Counted from the first letter of the stretch, positions 17,375-27,107 are shown. The stretch: DNA of 64,000 nt from Runella defluvii (GCF_014195535.1 NZ_JACIBY010000001.1:434001-498000); one strand, 5' to 3'. Program-made: numbers and translations. The notes: a model not told the origin generated them from the letters alone.

Positions 17375-19162
17375 ATGAAGAATATTCGTAATTTTTGCAT
17401 TATTGCCCACATTGACCACGGCAAAAGTACTTTAGCCGATCGCTTGTTGGAGTTTACCAAAACGGTTACTGACCGTCAGATGCAGGCCCAGCTGTTAGAT
17501 GATATGGACTTGGAACGGGAACGGGGTATCACTATCAAGAGCCACGCCATCCAGATGGACTACATGTATAAAGGGGAAAAATATACCTTAAACCTCATTG
17601 ATACACCAGGCCACGTTGACTTTAGCTACGAAGTATCGCGCTCGATTGCGGCCTGTGAAGGTGCGCTGCTTTTGGTGGACGCTTCGCAAGGCGTAGAAGC
17701 GCAGACGATCTCTAACCTTTACTTGGCCATGAACCAAGGGTTGGTCATCATTCCTGTATTGAATAAAATCGACCTCCCAGGGGCAATGCCTGAAGAGGTA
17801 AAAGACGAGATGGAAGACCTGCTCGCCTGCGACCGCAACGATATCATTCCTGCGTCGGGTAAAGCAGGTATCGGGATTGAAGATATTCTCAATGCCATTG
17901 TTGAGCGCATTCCTGCTCCATCAGGAAATCCCAATACTGAGCTTCAAGCGTTGATTTTTGACTCGGTTTTTAACTCATACCGCGGGATTGAAGTAATTTT
18001 CCGTGTTCAGAACGGAAGCATTCGGAAAGGCGACAAAGTAAAATTTGTGGCTACGGGTAAAGAGTACAACGCCGACGAGATTGGTACCCTGCGTCTCGAA
18101 AAAGAGCCCAAAGATGTCATTGAATGTGGCGACGTAGGTTATTTGATTTCGGGAATTAAAGTAGCCAAAGAAGTAAAAGTAGGGGATACCATTACCCATA
18201 CGGAGAAGCCATCCAAAGAAGCTATCAAAGGCTTTGAGGAAGTAAAACCAATGGTATTTGCGGGATTATACCCCGTCGAAACCAGCGAGTTTGAAGAAAT
18301 GCGCGAAGCGATGGAAAAACTCCAGCTCAACGACGCAGCTTTGGTATGGGAGCCCGAAACATCGGCCGCCCTAGGCTTTGGTTTCCGCTGTGGGTTCTTG
18401 GGAATGCTCCACATGGAGATTGTTCAAGAGCGTTTGGAGCGTGAGTTTGACATGACCGTTATTACCACCGTTCCTTCTGTGAAATTTAAGGTAGTGACGA
18501 CCAAAGGAGCGGAATTGGAAGTAAGTGCCCCTTCTGAAATGCCCGAACCGACGTATATTTCGTGGATAGAAGAACCTTTTATTAAGGCTCAAATCATCAC
18601 GAAATCGGAATACATTGGCCCTATTTTGAAGTTGTGTATGGATAAACGAGGGCTGCTAAAAAATCAAAATTACCTGACTGCCGAGCGCGTTGAATTGATT
18701 TTTGAGATGCCGCTGGCCGAGGTAGTTTTTGATTTCTTTGACAAATTGAAAACCATTTCTCGCGGTTATGCCTCCCTTGACTATGAGTTGCTTGACTACC
18801 GCGAATCAGATATGATTAAGCTAGACGTGATGCTCAACGGCGACGGAGTGGATGCACTTTCGGCTATTGTTCACCGTACGAAGGCTTACGAATGGGGTAA
18901 AAAACTGTGCGAAAAACTACGGGAACTGATACCGCGTCAAATGTTTGAAATCGCTATCCAAGCGGCAATTGGTCAGAAAATCATTGCCCGCGAAACGGTA
19001 AAAGCGATGCGAAAAGACGTATTGGCAAAATGTTACGGAGGGGATATTTCGCGTAAACGTAAATTGTTGGAAAAGCAGAAAAAAGGAAAGAAACGAATGC
19101 GTCAAGTGGGCAGCGTAGAGATTCCTCAAGAAGCATTTATGGCGGTGTTGAAGATTAATTAA
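17375..19162 (+). CDS. lepA: elongation factor 4 (LepA), ribosome back-translocase GTPase
   Basis: A 595-residue translational GTPase. G1 is AHIDHGKS at residues 11-18, G2 RGITIKS, G3 DTPGH and G4 NKID. The LepA-specific part is complete: [19 protein letters not shown], then a C-terminal domain rich in basic residues ([16 protein letters not shown]) with [10 protein letters not shown], and the closing [12 protein letters not shown]4 acts on stalled or mistranslocated ribosomes and in 30S biogenesis under stress. Full length, single gene. The Uma2 gene starts 21 bases later. Confidence 0.97.
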   Translation: MKNIRNFCIIAHIDHGKSTLADRLLEFTKTVTDRQMQAQLLDDMDLERERGITIKSHAIQMDYMYKGEKYTLNLIDTPGHVDFSYEVSRSIAACEGALLLVDASQGVEAQTISNLYLAMNQGLVIIPVLNKIDLPGAMPEEVKDEMEDLLACDRNDIIPASGKAGIGIEDILNAIVERIPAPSGNPNTELQALIFDSVFNSYRGIEVIFRVQNGSIRKGDKVKFVATGKEYNADEIGTLRLEKEPKDVIECGDVGYLISGIKVAKEVKVGDTITHTEKPSKEAIKGFEEVKPMVFAGLYPVETSEFEEMREAMEKLQLNDAALVWEPETSAALGFGFRCGFLGMLHMEIVQERLEREFDMTVITTVPSVKFKVVTTKGAELEVSAPSEMPEPTYISWIEEPFIKAQIITKSEYIGPILKLCMDKRGLLKNQNYLTAERVELIFEMPLAEVVFDFFDKLKTISRGYASLDYELLDYRESDMIKLDVMLNGDGVDALSAIVHRTKAYEWGKKLCEKLRELIPRQMFEIAIQAAIGQKIIARETVKAMRKDVLAKCYGGDISRKRKLLEKQKKGKKRMRQVGSVEIPQEAFMAVLKIN

Positions 19163-19183
19163 TGATTTTAAACACACTTATTT

Positions 19184-19774
19184 ATGGGATTGCCAGAACA
19201 TAGCCACCACTACTACACAGTTGCAGAATACCTCGAACTGGAACGCCAAACAGGCATCAAGTACCAGTACGATGGGGGAGAAGTGTTTGCAATGGCAGGA
19301 GGAACAACCGAGCATAGTCGAATAAGTACTAACGTAACAGGTGAACTACGTCAGGCTTTAAAGCGGAAGCCGTGTAATGAATATAACAGCGACCTCAAAA
19401 TCGCCATTAGCGAAGAAAAGTACCGCTATGCCGATGCATCGGTGATTTGTGGACCTGTGGAGTTTTACGACGAAAATCCTGAGGCCGCTAAAAATCCCGT
19501 CCTGATTGTAGAAGTGCTTTCCGAAAGTTCAGAATCCTATGACCGAGGTGAAAAGTTTAAAACCTATCGCCAGATTGCTAGTTTTCAGGAGTATGTGTTG
19601 ATTGAACAACGGTTTCCTTTGGTAGAAGTCTTTTACAAAGTAGATGATAAAACGTGGGAATACAGAGTCTATGAACAACTCGACCAAACCGTTGTGTTTT
19701 CATCCATCCAAGCCGAAATTCCAATGGAAGAAATATACAGCGGAATAACCTTTGAATCCGCAAAGTCAAACTAA
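19184..19774 (+). CDS. Uma2 family (DUF820) restriction-like endonuclease
   Basis: A 196-residue protein of the Uma2/DUF820 family with a PD-(D/E)xK nuclease-like core. It begins with the typical YTVAEYLELE segment, then GEVFAMAGGTTEHSRI, and has catalytic-site candidates in CNEYNSDLKI, YADASVI and LIVEVLSESSESYDRG. These proteins are abundant in cyanobacteria and Bacteroidota; nuclease activity is assumed from the fold, and a role in mobile or defence elements has been proposed but not shown. It follows lepA by 21 bases, though functional linkage is unlikely. Confidence 0.88.
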   Translation: MGLPEHSHHYYTVAEYLELERQTGIKYQYDGGEVFAMAGGTTEHSRISTNVTGELRQALKRKPCNEYNSDLKIAISEEKYRYADASVICGPVEFYDENPEAAKNPVLIVEVLSESSESYDRGEKFKTYRQIASFQEYVLIEQRFPLVEVFYKVDDKTWEYRVYEQLDQTVVFSSIQAEIPMEEIYSGITFESAKSN

Positions 19775-19810
19775 TTCCCAAAGAAGATGACGACTTTTGC
19801 GTGATTCTAC

Positions 19811-19818
19811 TAATTTTG
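19811..19818 (+). promoter_or_regulatory. -7 promoter element for the E2 gene
   Basis: TAATTTTG lies 49 bases before the ATG at 19868. A TTTG at 19796-19799 is too close to be a proper -33 box, so only the -7 half is supported. Confidence 0.4.
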
Positions 19819-19867
19819 ACCCTTGAAATTTAACGAAACAAAGATTCCCTATTCATACCCACTCACT

Positions 19868-21490
19868 ATGGCAGAAGTAATCCGAATGCCCAAAATGTCT
19901 GATACAATGACCGAAGGGGTCATTGCAGCTTGGCACAAAAAAGTAGGAGATGTAATCAAATCAGGTGATATTATCGCCGAAGTAGAAACTGACAAAGCGA
20001 CGATGGACATGGAGTCGTACCAAGAAGGTACACTTCTTTACATTGGCGTAGAAAAAGGGTCGGCTGTACCCGTGGATGGTATTCTTGCCATTATCGGAGC
20101 TCCAGGCGAAGACTATCAAGCATTGTTAGGTGGAGGAGCTGCTCCTGCCCCCGCTGAAGCACCAGCCGCGCCTGCTCCACAGGAAGTAGCTGCGCCAGCA
20201 CCTGCTGCGGCGCCAGCTGCACCAGCCGCTCCAGTAAACGCAACGGTGGTACGGATGCCCAAAATGTCGGATACAATGACCGAAGGGGTGCTCGTAGCAT
20301 GGTTGAAAAAAGTAGGAGACGTAGTGAAGTCGGGCGACATTATTGCCGAAGTCGAAACTGACAAAGCAACGATGGAACTCGAAAACTATGAAGACGGAAC
20401 GCTTCTTTATTTAGGAGTGAAAGAAGGTGAAGCCGTACCTGTCGATGGCATTATTGCTATCGTTGGTGAGGCAGGCGCTGATTATCAATCTCTCCTAAGC
20501 CCACAAGCAGCTAGTGCACCTGCGCCAGCAGCCCCAGAGGTAGCAGCCTCTGCTCCAGCAGCGGCCGCAGCGCCAGCAGCTGCTACAAGCGGAGATGGAC
20601 GTATTAAGGCTTCTCCGTTGGCAAAAGCACTTGCCAAAGATAAAGGTGTTGATTTAAGCCAAGTCGTAGGTTCTGGCGAAGGTGGTCGTATTGTCAAAAA
20701 AGACATTGATGGTGCTTCGGCGGTCAGCAGCCAGCAGCCAGCTGTTAGTAGTCAGCCAGCCGCTCCAAAGGCACAACCAGCTGCACCAGCAGCAGCCCCT
20801 GCGGTTGGAGATTTCGAAGATACGCCTATATCGCAAATGCGTAAGACGATTGCTCGTCGTTTGAGCGAAAGTCTATTTACTGCTCCGCATTTCTACCTTA
20901 CAATGGAAATTACCATGGATAAAGCGATGGAATTGCGTGGTAAAATCAACGAAGTTAGCCCAGTGAAAGTGTCGTTCAACGACATGGTTATCAAGGCAGC
21001 AGCGTTGGCTCTTAAACAACACCCTGCCATCAACTCGGCATGGTTGGGCGATAAAATCCGTAAATACAACTACGTAAACGTAGGGGTAGCCGTAGCGGTT
21101 GACGAAGGTTTGTTGGTGCCTGTGGTTCGCGATGCTGATAAGAAAACACTTTCTGTCATTGCAAGCGAAGTGAAAGACATGGCAGGAAAAGCGAAAGATA
21201 AAAAACTACAACCTAAAGACTGGGAAGGCAATACATTCTCGATTTCTAACTTAGGAATGTTTGGTATCGACGAATTTACGGCCATCATCAACCCGCCAGA
21301 TTCGTGTATCATGGCCGTAGGAGGTATCAAGAAAGTAGCCGCTTTCAAAGAAGATGGTAGCATTTATCCTACCAACATCATGAAAGTAACGCTCTCGTGC
21401 GACCACCGTGTGGTGGACGGTGCTACGGGTTCTGCTTTCTTACAAACATTCAAGAAGTTGTTGGAAAACCCACTCGGAATGTTGGTTTAG
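19868..21490 (+). CDS. pdhC: pyruvate dehydrogenase complex dihydrolipoyl acetyltransferase (E2)
   Basis: A 540-residue E2 subunit that transfers acetyl groups from lipoyl arms to CoA. Two N-terminal lipoyl domains (about residues 1-80 and 130-210) each carry the ETDKAT lipoylation lysine. Ala/Pro-rich swinging linkers separate the parts; a peripheral subunit-binding domain follows (ASPLAKALAKDKGVDLSQV, GSGEGGRIVKKDI). The catalytic domain is last, with the active-site CDHRVVDGATG motif near the end. The ATG at 19868 begins exactly at MAEVIRMP; an upstream in-frame TTG would add a non-homologous tail. No E1 or E3 genes are next to it. The two lipoyl domains are a DNA-level direct repeat in places. 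Confidence 0.95.
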   Translation: MAEVIRMPKMSDTMTEGVIAAWHKKVGDVIKSGDIIAEVETDKATMDMESYQEGTLLYIGVEKGSAVPVDGILAIIGAPGEDYQALLGGGAAPAPAEAPAAPAPQEVAAPAPAAAPAAPAAPVNATVVRMPKMSDTMTEGVLVAWLKKVGDVVKSGDIIAEVETDKATMELENYEDGTLLYLGVKEGEAVPVDGIIAIVGEAGADYQSLLSPQAASAPAPAAPEVAASAPAAAAAPAAATSGDGRIKASPLAKALAKDKGVDLSQVVGSGEGGRIVKKDIDGASAVSSQQPAVSSQPAAPKAQPAAPAAAPAVGDFEDTPISQMRKTIARRLSESLFTAPHFYLTMEITMDKAMELRGKINEVSPVKVSFNDMVIKAAALALKQHPAINSAWLGDKIRKYNYVNVGVAVAVDEGLLVPVVRDADKKTLSVIASEVKDMAGKAKDKKLQPKDWEGNTFSISNLGMFGIDEFTAIINPPDSCIMAVGGIKKVAAFKEDGSIYPTNIMKVTLSCDHRVVDGATGSAFLQTFKKLLENPLGMLV

Positions 21491-21514
21491 CATTTTGACA
21501 CTATTTTTAAAAAT

Positions 21515-22057
21515 ATGCAACCAATTCATGCCACTACCGTAGTGGGAATTATTCATAACGGCGAGGTCGTTGTAGGGGCCGACGGACAAGCAACCATGGG
21601 CAATACCGTGGCCAAAAGCAATGTTCGTAAAGTAAGAAGCTTAGCAGGCGGCAAAGTCATTGCGGGTTTTGCAGGTTCTACGGCCGATGCTTTTACGCTG
21701 ATGGAGCGTTTTGAAGAAAAGCTCAACGCGTACGGCGGAAACTTAAAACGCGCTGCTATTGAATTGGCTAAAGACTGGCGTACTGATCGTTATTTGCGTC
21801 GCTTGGAAGCCATGATGATTGTGGCAGGGAAGGGCGAGTTACTCGTCATTTCAGGTACTGGAGACGTTTTAGAACCCGATAATCAGGTCGCTGCGATTGG
21901 GTCTGGGTCTATGTTTGCGCAATCAGCGGCATTGGCACTCAAAAAACATGCACAGCACCTTTCGGCCGAAGAGATGGTTCGTGAAAGTTTACACATCGCT
22001 GCCGACATCTGTATTTATACCAACCATAATTTAGTTGTGGAAAAAGTCAACGACTAA
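21515..22057 (+). CDS. hslV: HslV, proteolytic subunit of the HslUV protease
   Basis: A 180-residue N-terminal nucleophile hydrolase. Six residues precede the expected new N-terminus, the Thr-Thr of ATTVVGI, which becomes the catalytic threonine after processing. The body matches Hsl[39 protein letters not shown], and [14 protein letters not shown] near the end. It would form the ClpQ double ring that degrades proteins handed over by the HslU ATPase. hslU is not adjacent in this window, though the two are often neighbours. A strong hairpin follows the gene. Confidence 0.95.
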   Translation: MQPIHATTVVGIIHNGEVVVGADGQATMGNTVAKSNVRKVRSLAGGKVIAGFAGSTADAFTLMERFEEKLNAYGGNLKRAAIELAKDWRTDRYLRRLEAMMIVAGKGELLVISGTGDVLEPDNQVAAIGSGSMFAQSAALALKKHAQHLSAEEMVRESLHIAADICIYTNHNLVVEKVND

Positions 22058-22091
22058 GCGATGCAGTTATAGTAGCCTTTAAATGTACACA

Positions 22092-22130
22092 AAGCGCCCC
22101 GTCAACTCAATGACGGGGCGCTTGTCGTTT
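22092..22130 (+). terminator. rho-independent terminator after hslV
   Basis: A perfect 13-base-pair stem (22092-22104 with 22111-22123, AAGCGCCCCGTCA/TGACGGGGCGCTT) has a 6-base loop and is followed by TGTCGTTTTC, a weak T tail. It lies 35 bases after the hslV stop. Confidence 0.8.
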
Positions 22131-22380
22131 TCATGGCTTGTATGTTTAAAAAAAATGGCTGTATGGCTGTTGGGTGATTCAAAAGTAGGGTGTAGTGGCA
22201 TCTCCTGCTAAAAAAAGTGATAAACACCCCTATTCGCGGTTTGAAATACAAACTTTATGTGATTTAGTTTCACATGGACAAACTCCTCGTTGGTCAGTCC
22301 AAAGACCAAATTCGTCCAATAAACCAACACCATAAGGATTATCTAACCGATATTTGTTTTTAAAAGAATTTCACAGCAAA
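22131..22380 (+). other. intergenic stretch ahead of the LytS-type kinase gene
   Basis: This is the rest of a 323-base gene-free stretch between hslV and the kinase gene. I see no ORF or RNA gene. There is a short dyad TTGGTC/GACCAA (22290-22295/22304-22309) and a one-mismatch -7 element (GATATTTG at 22349-22356), about 24 bases before the ATG at 22381. Confidence 0.4.
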
Positions 22381-23424
22381 ATGTACCAATGGCATAAATA
22401 CAAATACCACATCTTCTTTTGGACCTTTTGGGGGGCTTTGCTGCTTCTACAGGACTCAATAAGCAATTACCTTCAGGGACGATTTGAGCAAACCTTTACG
22501 TGGCACTATTTTTATTGGTTTGTGTTGCACATGGTGTTGGTGACAGGAGTTACCTATGGCTATGCGTATCTGCTTAAAATAGTCCCTTATTCTGGAAATA
22601 AAACCAAATGGCTCTTGAGCTCTTTGGCATTACAACTATCAGTAACAGCCGTTTTTTCATTCTTCCGAACCTACGTCACGGAGTTGCTTTTTGGGGCTCT
22701 TTCGGCCGAATACCTAAGTAGCTTTTTAGATTATTTTCCTTGGTTGCTGCGTACATCGTTGGTGTTTATGATTGTGGGGTTTGGGTATCGTATTTTACTG
22801 GACTATTTTGAGGAACAAAAAAAACGCCAAACATTGGAGAAAATGGCGTTGGTTGCGGAGCTAAGCTCGCTTAAAAACCAAATCAATCCTCACTTTCTTT
22901 ACAATACCCTTAGCTACCTACACGCCCAGGCAGAACCGCTTTCGGAGTCGCTGGGAGAAGCTATTTTGCTGTTATCGGATATGATGCGATATAGCTTGCA
23001 CGATACCGACGAAACGGGCTTGGTATCACTGGAAAAAGAGGTAAGCCATATTAAGAATTTTATTACGATTCATCAACTTCGTTTTGGGAATAAACTTGCC
23101 GTTGAGTTTACGGTAGAAGGTAATGTCACAAGCAAACGCATTTTGCCTTTGGTGCTGATTTCGTTTGTTGAAAATGCCTTTAAACACGGAAAAACGACCA
23201 AGGCTGAAGAACCTGTCCAGATTCAATTGCAAATAACGCCTGATTCTTCGTTGGTGTTTACGGTGAAAAACCGCAAGTCAGAAGGGCCTAAAGAAAATTC
23301 GAGCGGGATAGGGCTGAACAATGTACGACGCAGGTTAGAATTAGTTTATCCTAATTCACATCAGCTAACTATCAACGACACCAAGCATTACTTTGAGGTT
23401 AACTTGGTCATAAATCACGTTTGA
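22381..23424 (+). CDS. LytS-type sensor histidine kinase (His_kinase family)
   Basis: A 347-residue membrane kinase. Four hydrophobic segments occupy roughly residues 8-150. The phosphoacceptor region is SLKNQINPHFLYNTLSYLHAQ with His 171, the diagnostic motif of the LytS/YehU class. A HATPase domain follows (FVENAFKHG N-box, SSGIGLNNVRRRLELVYP G-box). It would autophosphorylate and pass phosphate to the response regulator encoded directly downstream. The ATG at 22381 is chosen over an in-frame TTG 27 bases earlier. Confidence 0.92.
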   Translation: MYQWHKYKYHIFFWTFWGALLLLQDSISNYLQGRFEQTFTWHYFYWFVLHMVLVTGVTYGYAYLLKIVPYSGNKTKWLLSSLALQLSVTAVFSFFRTYVTELLFGALSAEYLSSFLDYFPWLLRTSLVFMIVGFGYRILLDYFEEQKKRQTLEKMALVAELSSLKNQINPHFLYNTLSYLHAQAEPLSESLGEAILLLSDMMRYSLHDTDETGLVSLEKEVSHIKNFITIHQLRFGNKLAVEFTVEGNVTSKRILPLVLISFVENAFKHGKTTKAEEPVQIQLQITPDSSLVFTVKNRKSEGPKENSSGIGLNNVRRRLELVYPNSHQLTINDTKHYFEVNLVINHV

Positions 23425-23474
23425 CAATGAGTGAGAATCTGTACATTTGTGGTTCGGACCAACCCCCAATTACG

Positions 23475-24215
23475 ATGTCAATTCGTTGTCTTGCCGTTGA
23501 TGATGAGCAACATGCCTTGGATATAATTTCGCGATATGTCGAAAAAATCCCAAACTTAGAGCTGGTTGCCGCTACTACCGATGCCATCGAAGCCTTCCAA
23601 CTGGTTCAAAGAGAGCCGATTGATTTGGTGTTTTTGGATGTACACATGCCCGAAATTACGGGTATTCAGTTTCTAAAACTTCTCGGTGGACGAACCAAGG
23701 TCATTCTATGCACGGCTTATCCCGAATATGCGCTTGAAGGGTATGACTTAGACATTGTTGATTATTTGTTAAAACCCATGCGTTTTGAACGGTTTTTGAA
23801 AGCAGTTCAGAAAGCGCATACGTTACTTGAAGCCGAAGAACAACCCAAGACGGCTTCTACTTCGGCGACATCGTTTCTCGACGATTATATTTTTGTGAAG
23901 ACCGAAACCAAAGGAAAATTGCTGAAAGTGGTTCTTTCCGAAATAAGATACGTAGAAGGGCTAGGAAATTACGTTTCGATTTTTACCGATGACAAACGAA
24001 TCGTTACGCTTCTTACCATCAAAGAGCTCGAAGAACGTTTACCAAAACCCTATTTTCTGCGGGTACACAAGTCGTACATTGTTGCTTTGGGCAAAATACA
24101 GGGCATTGATGGCAATCAAATCATGGTTGCCGAAGGTCACATTCCATTGGGAGATACCTACCGCGAAGCCTTTTTTAATGGCCTTCAACAAAAAATAGTC
24201 GCTTCTAAAAAGTAG
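23475..24215 (+). CDS. LytTR-family response regulator
   Basis: A 246-residue two-domain regulator. The receiver domain has acidic residues at 9-11 (VDDE), the phosphorylated Asp 55 (FLDVHMPE), and the conserved Lys in DYLLKPMRFERF. It is followed by a LytTR DNA-binding domain (IRYVEGLGNYVSIFT, then FLRVHKSYIVAL). It pairs with the upstream LytS-type kinase. Alternative in-frame starts at 23427 (ATG) and 23421 (TTG) would begin at the kinase stop but add residues not seen in homologous receivers. The target genes are unknown; none is obvious next door. Confidence 0.92.
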   Translation: MSIRCLAVDDEQHALDIISRYVEKIPNLELVAATTDAIEAFQLVQREPIDLVFLDVHMPEITGIQFLKLLGGRTKVILCTAYPEYALEGYDLDIVDYLLKPMRFERFLKAVQKAHTLLEAEEQPKTASTSATSFLDDYIFVKTETKGKLLKVVLSEIRYVEGLGNYVSIFTDDKRIVTLLTIKELEERLPKPYFLRVHKSYIVALGKIQGIDGNQIMVAEGHIPLGDTYREAFFNGLQQKIVASKK

Positions 24216-24247
24216 TTACTACCTTCGTTTTATTTTCAGTCTAAACT

Positions 24248-24808
24248 ATGAAATACCTGATTGTTGGCCTTGGAAATATAGGCCCAGAATATGCCCTTAC
24301 GCGGCATAATATTGGTTTTATGGTGCTCGACCGCCTGGCAGCCCAGCACGATTTTAAGTTTACCATGCAAAAATTGGCCTATACGGCTGAGTTTAAACAC
24401 AAAGGGCGTCAAATTTACTTCATTAAGCCCACCACCTACATGAACCTCAGCGGCAAGGCGCTACGCTACTACATGGATGCCTTTAAGGTGCCTTTGGAAA
24501 ACGTAATGGTGATTACGGACGAAATCCAGTTGCCGCAGGGAAAAATAAGAATCAAACCCAAAGGGTCGAATGGAGGGCACAATGGCTTGCGCAACATTGA
24601 AGAATTGTTGGGGACGCAAGAATACGTCCGAATGCGCTTCGGAGTAGGAAGTGATTTTCCGCGCGGACAGCAGGTTAGGTATGTTTTGAGTAATTTTCCA
24701 GAAGATAGTTTTGAAGAACTACTTATTGATTTGGACCGTGCTGGCGACGCAGTACTCAGTTTTTGTACTTTAGGAATACAAAATACGATGAATAATTTCA
24801 ATCAATGA
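24248..24808 (+). CDS. pth: peptidyl-tRNA hydrolase
   Basis: A 186-residue enzyme that frees tRNA from peptidyl-tRNAs dropped by ribosomes. The family signature is complete: LIVGLGNIGPEYALTRHNIG with the catalytic His, FIKPTTYMNLSG, VITDEIQLPQGKIRIKPKG (the catalytic Asp region), and GSNGGHNGLRNIEELLG. Length is normal. It stands between the response regulator and an AT-rich spacer. Confidence 0.96.
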   Translation: MKYLIVGLGNIGPEYALTRHNIGFMVLDRLAAQHDFKFTMQKLAYTAEFKHKGRQIYFIKPTTYMNLSGKALRYYMDAFKVPLENVMVITDEIQLPQGKIRIKPKGSNGGHNGLRNIEELLGTQEYVRMRFGVGSDFPRGQQVRYVLSNFPEDSFEELLIDLDRAGDAVLSFCTLGIQNTMNNFNQ

Positions 24809-24981
24809 TTGTATTTTTTAAAGAACTTTATTTTTTTGTTAAAAAAAATTTTATCGACATTTTATTTTTTTAACCAAAATAAAATTCTGACAAAAATCAT
24901 AAATCTTACTTATACTGTTCCTAAAACCCTTATTTATAGAAGTTTAGTCGAAATAATATTTTAATTTGTGGAAAATGGAAA

Positions 24982-25012
24982 TTTGCAGATTAAAAATTTA
25001 TCCCGACCTTTG
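24982..25012 (+). promoter_or_regulatory. probable promoter for the small exported protein gene
   Basis: TTTG at 24982-24985 and GACCTTTG at 25005-25012 (one mismatch to TAnnTTTG) are spaced by 19 bases. The leader to the ATG at 25050 would be about 30 bases. The region upstream (24809-24980) is extremely AT-rich, with long A and T runs and no ORF. Confidence 0.45.
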
Positions 25013-25049
25013 TATCGTTCAATGAGCAAGAGCAAAATTGAACTTTATT

Positions 25050-25520
25050 ATGAAAGTAACGGTTAACTCAATTATATTTGCAATTGCACTCGGATTTGTA
25101 CTTTTAGCGACCGAGTCAAACGCAAAAGAAAGTAGCAAAACAAACGCCAGCCCGAAGGGTACTTCACTGGTGAAAGCGCAACAAAAGGCATTCGAGCAGT
25201 ACATCAATGAACAGTACACGCCTTTCGTTGAGCAAGAAGATTGGAAAGTTTTTGTAGAAATTGTGACTTATTACAACAACTCTCCGTCTAAGTTTTTGAA
25301 TGTTGATGCTGAAAAGCAAAAGCAGTTTAGAAACGCAGTTAGTCTAATGATTCATTCGCTGAGTACAAGCAATGAGGCAAATGCGAAAGACTGGTTGCAA
25401 AGTTTAAAAAAGACATCGCATAACATCAATTTTCTCTGGAAGCTCGACTGGAACAGTCTTATGGAAAGCGAAGAACTTGAAAATCAAGGGGAACAAATTA
25501 GCTCACTCAATGGTTTTTAA
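25050..25520 (+). CDS. small exported protein of unknown function
   Basis: A 156-residue protein with a clear signal peptide (IIFAIALGFVLLATESNAKE). The mature part is about 130 residues, mainly helical, lysine- and glutamine-rich, without cysteine or any motif I recognise. In the mature region, tyrosines cluster at QYINEQYTPFVEQEDW. It has its own promoter candidate and a terminator, so it is an independent transcript. The very AT-rich upstream spacer suggests a strong promoter or an acquired segment. Confidence 0.65.
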   Translation: MKVTVNSIIFAIALGFVLLATESNAKESSKTNASPKGTSLVKAQQKAFEQYINEQYTPFVEQEDWKVFVEIVTYYNNSPSKFLNVDAEKQKQFRNAVSLMIHSLSTSNEANAKDWLQSLKKTSHNINFLWKLDWNSLMESEELENQGEQISSLNGF

Positions 25521-25598
25521 AGAAAAAGAGAAAAATTGATAGATAATAATATTAGTTTTTTCATGTAGAAAAGGTTAAGGGTTTAGGAATAGTCAGTA

Positions 25599-25635
25599 TA
25601 AAGCCCCGCTCACGATAGCGGGGCTTTATCTTTTT
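25599..25635 (+). terminator. terminator after the small exported protein gene, also facing the DUF1501 gene
   Basis: A perfect 12-base-pair stem (25599-25610/25617-25628, around AAGCCCCGCT/AGCGGGGCTT) with a 6-base loop is followed by TCTTTTTTA on the plus strand. The converging DUF1501 gene ends in the T run at 25635, so the hairpin may serve both directions. Confidence 0.8.
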
Positions 25636-27107
25636 TAGGCAATCACGTTTTTAATTACTTTGCCCGCTGTATCGGTCAGTCGGAAATTTCTTCCTTGAAA
25701 CTCGTAAATGAGCTGTTCGTGGTCAAAACCAAGTTGGTGCAAAATCGTCGCTTGTAAATCGTGAATGTGCGTTCGGTCCTTGATGCCAAAATACCCTAGC
25801 TCATCGCTTTCTCCCATACTAAATCCTCGCTTGACACCACCGCCTGCCATCCAGCACGTAAACGCATCCGTATGGTGGTCGCGGCCTTTGAAGGGCATTT
25901 TTTTGCCGTTGCGGTTTTCTTGCATCGGCGTTCGGCCAAATTCCGTTCCCCATACCACCAACGTTTCGTCCAACATACCGCGTTGTTTCAAATCCAACAG
26001 TAAAGCCGTGATGGATTGGTCGATTTGATTGATTTTATCGCGTAACCCAAATTCCAATGAAGTCCCTTTGCCGTCGCCGTGGGTATCCCAGCCCCAGTCG
26101 TATAGCTGCACAAAACGAACGCCTTTTTCCACCAATTTACGCGCCAAAAGGCAGTTGTTAGCAAACGATGATTGCCCAGGCTGCGTGCCGTAGAGTTGAT
26201 GAATGTAGGTAGGTTCTTTGCTAATATCCATGACTTCAGGTACCGATACCTGCATTTTGAAAGCCATTTCGTACTGTGCAATGCGGGCGAGTGTTTCGGG
26301 GTCTTTAAATTCCTCGTATTGTTGCTGATTGACCGCCGTGAGGGCATCAATGGCTTTTTTGCGTAAATCTCTATCCAAACCGTTGGGGTCGCTCAAAAAC
26401 AAAACGGGGTCTCCTTCTGAACGACATTGAACTCCTTGGTAAACCGAAGGCAAAAAGCCATTTCCCCAGACCGATTTGCCTGCGTCAGGGGCTTTTCCGC
26501 CCGATGTAAGTACCACAAAACCTGGTAAGTTGGCGTTTTCGGAACCTAACCCGTACGTCACCCATGAGCCCATCGAAGGGCGCCCTAAGCGCGCACTGCC
26601 CGTGTGCATAAACAACTGCGCAGGGGCGTGGTTAAATTGGTCGGTGTACATGGCTTTCAAAAACGAAATTTCATCGGCCATTTGGGGTAAATAGGTAAAA
26701 TAATCGGACATCCACGCACCCGATTGGCCGTGTTGCTTAAACACGCCCACCGACCCAAGCATGTCGGGTACTCCGCGGATGAACGCGAATTTTTTACCTT
26801 CCAAAAAGGAAGGAGGGCAAGGTTTGCCGTCTAATTTGGCCAATTCGGGTTTATAATCCCACAGCTCAAGTTGTGACGGAGAACCGCACATGTGCAAGAA
26901 AATTACCGATTTAGCCTTCGCCGCAAAATGAGGAATCTTAACATCCAATGGATTGGTAACAAGCTGTTTTTTAGTACTTCCGTTGCCGCAGCTTCCAAAC
27001 ATGGTTCCTAAGGCCATCATGCCCAGCCCCGACGTACATTGCTTGAGAAAATGCCGCCGAGTTTCCAACAGAGCGGATTCGAGTTGAAGTTCGTTTTGAA
27101 GTTTCAT
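25635..27107 (-). CDS. DUF1501 family protein with Tat signal
   Basis: A 490-residue protein of the DUF1501 family (alkaline phosphatase/sulfatase-like fold). A twin-arginine motif (TRRHFLKQ) is at about residues 16-23, followed by a hydrophobic stretch and a possible lipobox Cys in MFGSCGNG. Family motifs are SVIFLHMCGSPSQLELWDYKP, FVQLYDWGWDTHGDGKG, VVWGTEFGRTPMQENRNGK, GRDHHTDAFTCWMAGGGVKRG and LGYFGIKDRTHIHDLQATI. It starts 3 bases after the stop of the DUF1549/DUF1553 gene, the standard arrangement in Planctomycetes, where the two are almost always paired. Function is unknown; a role in extracellular polymer breakdown is suspected from context. Confidence 0.92.
   Translation of the reverse strand: MKLQNELQLESALLETRRHFLKQCTSGLGMMALGTMFGSCGNGSTKKQLVTNPLDVKIPHFAAKAKSVIFLHMCGSPSQLELWDYKPELAKLDGKPCPPSFLEGKKFAFIRGVPDMLGSVGVFKQHGQSGAWMSDYFTYLPQMADEISFLKAMYTDQFNHAPAQLFMHTGSARLGRPSMGSWVTYGLGSENANLPGFVVLTSGGKAPDAGKSVWGNGFLPSVYQGVQCRSEGDPVLFLSDPNGLDRDLRKKAIDALTAVNQQQYEEFKDPETLARIAQYEMAFKMQVSVPEVMDISKEPTYIHQLYGTQPGQSSFANNCLLARKLVEKGVRFVQLYDWGWDTHGDGKGTSLEFGLRDKINQIDQSITALLLDLKQRGMLDETLVVWGTEFGRTPMQENRNGKKMPFKGRDHHTDAFTCWMAGGGVKRGFSMGESDELGYFGIKDRTHIHDLQATILHQLGFDHEQLIYEFQGRNFRLTDTAGKVIKNVIA

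Noticed and set aside
20160-20570. Repetitive Ala/Pro-coding DNA as a tandem repeat or CRISPR-like array
   Set aside because: It encodes the flexible linkers and the duplicated lipoyl domains of the E2 protein.
22290-22309. TTGGTC/GACCAA dyad as an operator of the kinase gene
   Set aside because: Only six bases per arm and no supporting promoter position; too weak to call.
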